Source: Betaproteobacteria bacterium (GTDB lineage Bacteria > Pseudomonadota > Gammaproteobacteria > Burkholderiales > Burkholderiaceae). From it: DNA of 5,226 nt. The position numbers and the translations under genes are program-made. The notes under the pieces are model-generated. The model was not told the origin of the DNA, made no database searches, and saw only the letters and a program-made list of their open reading frames with translations. The stretch's first letter is position 1. Every line of letters starts with the position of its first letter. This document shows positions 1 through 5,226 of the stretch, piece by piece. The DNA lies in assembly GCA_015654605.1 (NCBI GenBank), contig JAATGO010000262.1, forward strand, positions 1-5,226. The letters are read 5' to 3'.

Positions 1-609
1 CGAGAGACGTTTGCCATGTTGCCAGCGTTTTTCCAGTAAGGAGAAGGCGCGTGCACCCGTGCGTCCCATATCAATGTGAGGATAGGTGCGGTAAGCTACT
101 AGCGCATCAGCGCAATCCAGCATTTGCGTGGTGACATTGGCATGCAAATCAAGACTGGCAACGATGGGGATATCTGGTCCGACCAGTGCACGTACGCGTC
201 GCAGTAGTTCTCCTTCACCGTCGTCAAAATGGGTGGTGACCATGGCGCCATGTAAATCTAGATAGACAGCATCGACAGGTAGTACTGCTTGAATACCAGC
301 CAGGATTTCTCCACTGATTTGTTCATAAGCAGCTTGTGTTACATGAGCAGAAGGACTGGCAGCACACCAGAGTGTCGGAAGCAGGATATGTCCTGCACGT
401 CGGGCTGCACCGATAAAACCTGAGGCGGGAATATTACTTTCCCCTAAGGTGGAGAAAACAGCTTCTCCACGAGTGAGGCCTGGCCAGCCACCACCAAGCT
501 CAAAGGCATGCAGATCAGCTTGTGTTGGTGCAAAAGTATTGGTCTCATGCTGGAAGCCAGCAAAGACGATACGGCGAGAGGAAGAGAGGGAAAAAGCAGG
601 GGAAGACAT
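1..609 (-). CDS. M81 family metallopeptidase (MlrC-like), N-terminal part, cut by the left edge
   Basis: The frame is open for 203 codons from the ATG at 609 to the window edge; family members are usually near 490-500 residues, so about 40% is present. Visible motifs are FQHETNTFAP (residues 19-28), YLDLHGAM (116-123), SLDLHANVT (152-160) and YRTYPHIDMGRTG (173-185). These are the hallmarks of the MlrC/M81 N-terminal domain. D154, H156 and H178 (DxH plus a His 22 residues later) are the likely zinc ligands by family analogy, with E22 a further candidate. The founding member, MlrC, cleaves linearised microcystin peptides in sphingomonads, but most relatives have unknown substrates. No signal peptide is seen, so it should be cytoplasmic. 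The start is supported by GGAG 7 nt upstream and no alternative ATG is near; it leaves a short Ser-rich leader (residues 2-11) before the first strand. The gene lies 22 nt after the transporter ATPase, so processing of the imported ligand is the natural inference. Family assignment is strong; the substrate is unknown. Confidence 0.93.
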   Translation of the reverse strand, partial: MSSPAFSLSSSRRIVFAGFQHETNTFAPTQADLHAFELGGGWPGLTRGEAVFSTLGESNIPASGFIGAARRAGHILLPTLWCAASPSAHVTQAAYEQISGEILAGIQAVLPVDAVYLDLHGAMVTTHFDDGEGELLRRVRALVGPDIPIVASLDLHANVTTQMLDCADALVAYRTYPHIDMGRTGARAFSLLEKRWQHGKRLS

Positions 610-616
610 AAGGAAG

Positions 617-620
617 CTCC
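617..620 (-). promoter_or_regulatory. Ribosome-binding site of the M81 peptidase gene
   Basis: On the minus strand GGAG stands 7 nt before the ATG at 609, inside the 22-nt gap after the ATPase stop. It is the clearest Shine-Dalgarno sequence of the operon. It shows that the peptidase can be initiated independently and does not rely only on coupling to the ATPase gene. The gap shows no hairpin or T-run that would act as a terminator. Confidence 0.75.
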
Positions 621-631
621 AGATAAAAAGG

Positions 632-2326
632 TCAGGCAGCAACAATGGGTTGGCTGGTAGCGATGGGTCGGAAATGTTGAAAATCCCAGTGACGACCAGG
701 TGCTGCTTCAATGAGTGATCGGGTATAGATGTGTTGTGGCTGCGTTAATACAGAGGTGGCATCGCCTGTCTCGATAATACATCCTTGTCGCATGACGACA
801 ATGGAATCGCAAATTTGCGCGGCGACACGTAAATCATGTGTAATGAATAAGACACCAACATTAACGCGTTGTCTTACCTCATCGAGCAATGCTAATACTT
901 GTTCCTGTACGGAGACATCCAATGCAGATACTGCTTCGTCAGCAATCAAGACATCGGGCTCCATGACCAGAGCACGAGCAATGCAGATACGTTGGCGTTG
1001 ACCACCGGAGAATTGGTGTGGGAAGCGGTCAATGGCATCGGCAGGCAAAGCAACCAGTTCCAGTGTCCGAATTGCTTTGGCACGAGCATCCTTGGAGCTA
1101 TAACCATAGTTGAGTAAGCCTTCTGTCAGGGAGTCGCCGATGCGGATGCGAGGATTCAGGCTACGATAGGGATCTTGAAATATGATTTGGATACGTTTGC
1201 GCAATTGCCGTAATGGTTTTCCCGATGCTGTACCAATGTCTACGCCATCAAGATGGATAGAACCGCTAGTTGCATCGATCAGGCGTGCCGCACAACGTGC
1301 CACAGTGGATTTTCCAGAGCCAGATTCGCCGACGATACCGACGACTTCACCGCGCCTCACTTTGAGGGAAATATTACTAGCAGCCGCAGTGGGTTGGTGG
1401 CGCTTAAACCAGGTATGCCGGCTATAGATTTTACTAAGATTGTTGAGTTCTAGTACGCAATCACCTTCTGGTATGGCACGTTGGTTTGGTACGAGACTTG
1501 GCACGCAAGAGACCAGCATGCGCGTGTAAGCTTCGCGTGGGTGTGCCAATATCTCATCTCGAGTTCCTGTTTCTACCACTTTGCCTTGGTGCATGACTAC
1601 AATGCGATGGGAAATTTCTGCCACTACGCCGAAATCGTGAGTAATAAAAATCACTGCGGTATGATGTTTTTCCTGTAGCTCCCGGATGAGAGAAAGGATC
1701 TGCTTCTGTGTGGTGACATCAAGCGCTGTGGTCGGTTCATCTGCAATTAACACCCGGGGTTGTAGAATCAGTGCCATGGCGATGACGATGCGTTGGCGTT
1801 GGCCTCCAGATAATTGATGCGGGAAGGATTGGTGAATAAGTGAGACATCTGGAAGATGGACGGATTCCAGCATGGCTAATACTTTGGTACGGCGTTCATG
1901 GCGATTGAGTTTGGTGTGTAGTCGTAAAACTTCTTCAACTTGATGACCAACGCGTTGCACAGGGTTAAGTGCCGTCATCGGCTCTTGAAATACCATGGAA
2001 ATTTTAGAGGCACGCAATTGACGCATACGCTCTGGAGTGGCGTGTAATATATCTTCACCATCGATCAAAATGCGTCCGGCACTTGCTTTTAAGGTATCTT
2101 CTGGTAATAAGCCCATTGCTGTGAGGGAGGTCACGGATTTCCCAGAACCGGATTCACCAACAATACAGACTGTTTCCCCCGCATCGACGGTAAGACTGAG
2201 ATCATCTACGATAGTGCGTCCGAGTTTGCCATTGGCCAGTCGCGTACGAACTATCAAGGATTCAATGGACACGACTGGTGCCGTGACGTGCATGTCTGCA
2301 TTTTTCATGATCATGTTCGCTTTCAT
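632..2326 (-). CDS. Peptide-type ABC transporter ATP-binding protein with two fused nucleotide-binding domains (DppD-DppF / GsiA-like)
   Basis: This 564-residue protein powers import by ATP hydrolysis at the cytoplasmic face of the membrane. Two complete ABC domains lie in tandem. Domain 1 (about 17-275) has Walker A GESGSGKS at 57-64, Q-loop Q114, signature LSGGQ at 172-176, Walker B with D196 and E197, and switch H230. Domain 2 (about 290-540) has Walker A at 333-340, Q384, signature FSGGQ at 439-443, D463 and E464, and H497. Both catalytic sites therefore look intact. Each domain ends in an oligopeptide-transporter tail resembling the HPYT motif (HPREAYTR, 262-269; QPQHIYTR, 529-536). The architecture matches GsiA and YejF, where one chain replaces separate DppD and DppF. 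A small deviation is DEAVSALD instead of DEPTSALD after the second Walker B. The start is uncertain: the ATG at 2326 directly follows the upstream stop, but in-frame ATGs at 2314, 2308 and 2293 also precede the conserved domain. The 2314 one has a weak GAAAG 5 nt upstream. It is a peptide, glutathione or related importer; the substrate is not fixed by the ATPase. Confidence 0.97.
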   Translation of the reverse strand: MKANMIMKNADMHVTAPVVSIESLIVRTRLANGKLGRTIVDDLSLTVDAGETVCIVGESGSGKSVTSLTAMGLLPEDTLKASAGRILIDGEDILHATPERMRQLRASKISMVFQEPMTALNPVQRVGHQVEEVLRLHTKLNRHERRTKVLAMLESVHLPDVSLIHQSFPHQLSGGQRQRIVIAMALILQPRVLIADEPTTALDVTTQKQILSLIRELQEKHHTAVIFITHDFGVVAEISHRIVVMHQGKVVETGTRDEILAHPREAYTRMLVSCVPSLVPNQRAIPEGDCVLELNNLSKIYSRHTWFKRHQPTAAASNISLKVRRGEVVGIVGESGSGKSTVARCAARLIDATSGSIHLDGVDIGTASGKPLRQLRKRIQIIFQDPYRSLNPRIRIGDSLTEGLLNYGYSSKDARAKAIRTLELVALPADAIDRFPHQFSGGQRQRICIARALVMEPDVLIADEAVSALDVSVQEQVLALLDEVRQRVNVGVLFITHDLRVAAQICDSIVVMRQGCIIETGDATSVLTQPQHIYTRSLIEAAPGRHWDFQHFRPIATSQPIVAA

Positions 2327-3202
2327 TCAGAGGCGTCTTGCCAGACGGGGGTCAAGTGCATCACGCATAGCATCACCCAGGATATTGACGGACAATACGG
2401 TGATCGATAACAGAATGCCCGGATATAGCAATAGACCAGGAAGTAGTTGGAAGTAGCTGCGACTTTCTGCCATGATGTTACCCCATGAGGCCGTTTCTGG
2501 TGGCACACCAGCACCTAGGAAACTGAGCGTTGCTTCGGTGATGATGGCTGAGGCAAAAATATAAGCGCTTTGTACGATCATAGGGGCGATGGTATTAGGC
2601 ACCAGATGACGAACCATCAGTTTGAAGGTGGGTGTTCCTAATGATATAGCAGCTTCGACATAAGCCTCATTGCGCACACTGAGGATGATACTTCGTACTA
2701 GGCGTACCACACGAGGAATTTCAGGAATGGTAATGGCTACTAGTACGGTGGTCATGCTGGATCCGGATAACGCTACCAATGCAATGGCCAGCAGGATATT
2801 GGGAATTGCCATGACACCATCCATGATGCGCATGATGATGGCATCAAACCAGCGGAAATAACCGGCTAACACGCCAATGATTAATCCGATGACGATGCTG
2901 ATGATGGTAACGCCTAAGCCAACGATCAGCGATACGCGCGCGCCGTAGACGACACGTGAGAATACATCGCGACCAAAGGCATCGGTTCCGAGTAGGTGAT
3001 CTGTCGAGATGCCTTGCAGTCGAGCGCTCGGATCCAGATCAGTAGGATTGGCAGTGGCAAGAAAAGGGGCAAACAAGGCCATGAGGATCAGCAATGTCAA
3101 TAGCACGATGGCAATGATGACTGGTGTGCTGACTCTGGTACGGAAGTGGTCTTCAGATGTTTCGGTAACAGTGGTAGTGGTAACGATGTCGATAGTAGTC
3201 AT
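2327..3202 (-). CDS. Peptide-type ABC transporter permease, DppC/OppC/GsiD-like
   Basis: This 291-residue inner-membrane protein is one half of the transport channel and pairs with the DppB-like subunit encoded just upstream. A cytoplasmic N-terminus (1-25) contains a Thr-rich stretch, then come a first membrane helix (about 27-50) and the OppC-type periplasmic motif HLLGTDAFGRDVFSRV (69-84). The BPD_transp_1 core follows, with helices near 90-113, 122-146, 150-165, 205-222 and 255-277. The cytoplasmic EAA loop that docks on the ATPase is EAYVEAAISLGTPTFKL (179-195). Further family signatures are LSFLGAGVPP (226-235) and the C-terminal GDAMRDALDPR (276-286). I chose the ATG at 3202 because GAGGA lies just before it and it sits 7 nt after the preceding stop. 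A longer in-frame start at 3250 would add 16 residues overlapping the upstream gene, without a ribosome-binding site. The stop TGA abuts the ATG of the ATPase gene, which suggests translational coupling. Length and motifs are normal for the family. Confidence 0.96.
   Translation of the reverse strand: MTTIDIVTTTTVTETSEDHFRTRVSTPVIIAIVLLTLLILMALFAPFLATANPTDLDPSARLQGISTDHLLGTDAFGRDVFSRVVYGARVSLIVGLGVTIISIVIGLIIGVLAGYFRWFDAIIMRIMDGVMAIPNILLAIALVALSGSSMTTVLVAITIPEIPRVVRLVRSIILSVRNEAYVEAAISLGTPTFKLMVRHLVPNTIAPMIVQSAYIFASAIITEATLSFLGAGVPPETASWGNIMAESRSYFQLLPGLLLYPGILLSITVLSVNILGDAMRDALDPRLARRL
2334..2347 (-). other. Small perfect hairpin just before the ATPase start
   Basis: On the transcript, CGUCU and AGACG form a 5-bp stem around the loop GGCA, within the last codons of the DppC-like gene. 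The stem ends 7 nt before the ATG at 2326. Flanking bases do not extend it and no U-run follows, so it is not a terminator. It occupies the place where a ribosome-binding site for the ATPase would be expected and might favour coupling to upstream translation. A stem this short can easily arise by chance. Confidence 0.25.
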
Positions 3203-3206
3203 GATG

Positions 3207-3211
3207 TCCTC
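3207..3211 (-). promoter_or_regulatory. Ribosome-binding site deciding the start of the DppC-like permease
   Basis: GAGGA on the minus strand overlaps the TGA stop of the DppB-like gene and lies 4 nt before the ATG at 3202. The spacing is slightly short but workable. It is the main reason to prefer 3202 over the longer in-frame start at 3250. The overlap with the stop codon suggests that ribosomes finishing the first permease reinitiate on the second, keeping the two subunits in balance. Confidence 0.65.
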
Positions 3212-4151
3212 AGTAGCGGATACGTGGATCGAAGACGGTATAGAGAGCATCTACGACCAGATTGACAATGACGTAGAAAAATGAGAACAGTAATACCAAT
3301 GCTTGAATGACAGGGTAATCGCGTGCTAATACGGCTTCTACAACCAGCCTCCCAAGACCGGGAAGATTGAAAATGGATTCAGTGAGGACAACACCGCCGA
3401 TGAGCATGGCAACGCCGACGCCGATGATGGTAATAATCGGAATCGCGGCATTACCGAGGGCATGGCGTAGTAAAACACTTCTTTCACGGAGCCCCTTGGC
3501 ACGTGCCGTACGAATAAAATCTTCTCCCATGACTTCGATAATACTGGTGCGAGCAATACGTGCGATGAGAGCGATATAGACAGTACTTAACCCAATAGTG
3601 GGGAGGATGATACTGCGTAAAAATGCGCCGAATCCAGCAGATAACGGCGCATATCCCTGTACGGGAAGCCAATGTAATTTAAGTGAAAATAATAAAATGA
3701 GTGCATAAGCGGTCACAAAGACTGGTATGGAGAAACCCAGTACTGATCCTGCCATGACAACACGATCTAATAAATGTCCACGACGCCACGCTGCGATCAC
3801 TCCGAGTGGAATGGCGATGATGACGGAGATGATGATGGTGCAGATACATAAGGCCAAAGAAGGTCCTATGCGGCTGAGTACCATATCCAGAACGGGCCTT
3901 CCAGAGATGAGGGAGGTTCCCAGGTCGCCATGTATCAATCGGACTATCCAATGAATGAATTGCTGATAGATTGGCTCATTGAGTCCCATGGATTGGCGAA
4001 TTAGTTCTATTTGCTCTGCTGTGGCGGAGTCGCCAGCAATAATTGCAGCCGGATCGCCAGGTGTGAGCCGCAGCAGGGCAAATACGATCAGTGCCACCAT
4101 TCCCATGACCGGGGCTGTCGCCGCAATCCGACGTAGGAAAAAGCTGATCAT
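3210..4151 (-). CDS. Peptide-type ABC transporter permease, DppB/OppB/GsiC-like
   Basis: This 313-residue inner-membrane protein forms the channel together with the DppC-like subunit. The order of motifs is classical. It begins with RRIAATAPVMGMVALIVFAL (7-26), the first helix, followed by LTPGDPA (29-35). A periplasmic segment has MGLNEPIYQQF (55-65) and GDLGTS (75-80). The permease core has helices near 98-121, 133-156, 180-200, 235-257 and 281-303. The EAA loop for ATPase contact is DFIRTARAKGLRERSVLLRH (211-230). ESIFNLPGLGRL (258-269) and the terminal DPRIRY (308-313) are further family signatures. Length fits the GsiC/DppB range of about 305-340. The ATG lies 3 nt after the stop of the binding-protein gene; upstream there is only a weak purine-rich AAAGAAAG inside that gene, so translation is probably coupled. 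Family placement is firm; whether the ligand is a dipeptide, glutathione or another compound cannot be told. Confidence 0.97.
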   Translation of the reverse strand: MISFFLRRIAATAPVMGMVALIVFALLRLTPGDPAAIIAGDSATAEQIELIRQSMGLNEPIYQQFIHWIVRLIHGDLGTSLISGRPVLDMVLSRIGPSLALCICTIIISVIIAIPLGVIAAWRRGHLLDRVVMAGSVLGFSIPVFVTAYALILLFSLKLHWLPVQGYAPLSAGFGAFLRSIILPTIGLSTVYIALIARIARTSIIEVMGEDFIRTARAKGLRERSVLLRHALGNAAIPIITIIGVGVAMLIGGVVLTESIFNLPGLGRLVVEAVLARDYPVIQALVLLFSFFYVIVNLVVDALYTVFDPRIRY

Positions 4152-4154
4152 GGC

Positions 4155-5226
4155 TTAGCTTTCTTTACGAAGATTCCAGAAAATGGGCATTGCGCTATGC
4201 AATACACCTGTCAGATGTTTGCTGTAGGCACTTGGCATCGTGTATTCACCAAGGGGAATCAATATGCCTTCATCCATAGCGATTTTTTGAATCTGTTCTA
4301 CGATTTGCTTACGTTTGACAGGGTCGGTTGTGCCGACAAAATCATCACGTAATTTTTCCACTTCCGGGAAATCAGGCCAGCCGAACCAGGCTTTTTTACC
4401 ATTGGCAGCGATACCGAATGCGGTCAGTGGGTCACGTATTTCGACGCCATCATTATTGGTTGAGAAAATACTCCAACCACCTTTGTCGATCGGTGCTTGG
4501 GAGGCGCGGCGTGAGACTACGCTTTGCCAATCCATGGCTTGCATCTTGACATTGAACCCAGCATTTTTAAGTGCCTGACCAATGACTACTGGTTGTGCTA
4601 TGAGGTTGGCGACATCTGTCGTTTGCAAGATAACGACTGGTTCACCATTGTAGTGGGCTTGCTTGAGTAATTCCTTGGCTTTGGCAATATTGCCTGTGCC
4701 AACACTGTCAATACCGGTTTTGCTGGCGTAGATACCTCCGCAACCAAAGATGGCGACACACTTGGCGTAGTACTTCGGATTGCCAACCAGTGCTTTGAGT
4801 ACATTTTCCTGGCTGACTGCAATGGCCGCAGCCTGACGGATAAGTTTATTATTAAACGGTGGGTTGAGAAAATTAAATCGCATGACAGTTTGTGTATATT
4901 CTGTCGTGAGATTTTCCACGGTGACAGCGCTGTTGTTTTCGAGTAGGGGTAGCAGGTCAAAGGAAACAGTTTGTAGGTAATCGATTTCACCATTTGCCAA
5001 TGCATTGACACCAGTGGTGACGTCCGGCATGGAAATCCATTTTACGCGGTCAACATTGACTTTTTTTGCACCGCTCATGCCACTGGGAGCTTCGGTACGA
5101 GGGATGTAATCTTTATTTTTTTCAAATACTGCCTGTAAGCCAGGTTTGTATTCTGCTGTGACGAATTTGAATGGTCCAGAACCAATGAATTCACTGATTG
5201 GCGTAGTCGCAGGTGTGTCAGCGATA
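4155..5226 (-). CDS. Periplasmic peptide-type ABC transporter substrate-binding protein (SBP_bac_5 / DppA-like), C-terminal part, cut by the right edge
   Basis: The frame is open from the right edge (first full codon at 5225-5223) for 356 codons to the TAA. A complete family member is about 500-540 residues, so the signal peptide and N-terminal lobe are missing. An internal ATG at 5078 is not the start, because conserved family sequence continues upstream of it: IGSGPFKF (visible residues 14-21, the cluster-5 GTGPF-type motif) and NKDYIP (37-42). Other signatures are VDRVKW (58-63), ALANGEIDY (75-83), a MRFNFLNPPFNNKLIRQAAA stretch, and WQSVVSRR...DKGGWSIF. The end has the aromatic IFWNL tail typical of the family. 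Two cysteines six residues apart (visible 156 and 162, the second in FGCGG) recur in relatives I know and may form a disulphide in the periplasm. The protein captures the ligand and delivers it to the two permeases encoded directly downstream, 3 nt away. Ligand identity is unknown; a small peptide is the default expectation. Confidence 0.95.
   Translation of the reverse strand, partial: IADTPATTPISEFIGSGPFKFVTAEYKPGLQAVFEKNKDYIPRTEAPSGMSGAKKVNVDRVKWISMPDVTTGVNALANGEIDYLQTVSFDLLPLLENNSAVTVENLTTEYTQTVMRFNFLNPPFNNKLIRQAAAIAVSQENVLKALVGNPKYYAKCVAIFGCGGIYASKTGIDSVGTGNIAKAKELLKQAHYNGEPVVILQTTDVANLIAQPVVIGQALKNAGFNVKMQAMDWQSVVSRRASQAPIDKGGWSIFSTNNDGVEIRDPLTAFGIAANGKKAWFGWPDFPEVEKLRDDFVGTTDPVKRKQIVEQIQKIAMDEGILIPLGEYTMPSAYSKHLTGVLHSAMPIFWNLRKES

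Noticed and set aside
610..631. Possible terminator between the ATPase and the peptidase
   Set aside because: The 22-nt gap contains a short T-run (CCTTTTTATC) on the coding strand, but no stem precedes it, and a good ribosome-binding site follows. It reads as an ordinary intra-operon spacer.
449..718. Plus-strand open frame of 89 codons spanning the ATPase-peptidase junction
   Set aside because: It is antisense to the conserved N-terminus of the M81 peptidase and the ATPase tail. Its composition is typical of a shadow frame and it has no family signature.
2037..2456. Open frame of 139 codons on the plus strand
   Set aside because: It lies antisense across the ATPase start and the permease end, both strongly supported by motifs. 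Its translation shows no recognisable domain and it has no convincing ribosome-binding site.
4598..5011. Minus-strand open frame of 137 codons inside the binding-protein gene
   Set aside because: It is the same strand in another frame and overlaps well-conserved SBP_bac_5 sequence throughout. The translation looks like out-of-frame reading.
4155..5078. A complete 307-residue binding protein starting at the ATG at 5078
   Set aside because: The same frame continues to the right edge and encodes conserved family motifs (GSGPFKF, NKDYIP). The gene is therefore partial and this ATG is internal.
1..5226. A hidden novel system, such as a defence island, mobile element, CRISPR array or structured RNA
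   Set aside because: Five contiguous genes of one importer operon fill the window with at most 22 nt between genes. No direct or inverted repeats of useful length, integrase or transposase motifs, or RNA gene signatures were seen by reading.

Overview
The window is one stretch of a larger operon, read entirely on the minus strand from the right edge to the left. It encodes a peptide/nickel-type (Opp/Dpp/Gsi class) ABC importer followed by an M81-family (MlrC-like) metallopeptidase. In transcription order the genes are: a periplasmic substrate-binding protein (5' end outside the window), a DppB-like permease, a DppC-like permease, one ATPase polypeptide carrying two nucleotide-binding domains, and the N-terminal 203 residues of the peptidase, which runs off the left edge.

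Packing is very tight. There are 3 nt between binding protein and first permease, 7 nt between the permeases (using the start supported by a ribosome-binding site), 0 nt between second permease and ATPase (stop directly followed by ATG), and 22 nt between ATPase and peptidase. No terminator, promoter or gene-free stretch is visible, so all five genes are probably one transcript whose promoter lies beyond 5226 and whose end lies before position 1.

The expected division of labour is as follows. The binding protein captures a peptide or peptide-like ligand in the periplasm. The two permeases form the inner-membrane channel. The double ATPase powers import. The cytoplasmic M81 enzyme probably hydrolyses or otherwise processes the imported compound. 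The true substrate cannot be read from the sequence.

The organism is almost certainly a Gram-negative proteobacterium. The transporter subfamily, particularly the two-cysteine segment and the C-terminal tail of the binding protein, resembles those I associate with Alpha- and Betaproteobacteria. GC content looks close to half by eye (not counted), lower than in many rhizobia or Burkholderia. I cannot name the genus. There are no RNA genes, mobile elements, CRISPR arrays or phage-like genes, and no sign of a novel system. This looks like an ordinary metabolic import operon; its most interesting point is the link between transporter and peptidase.
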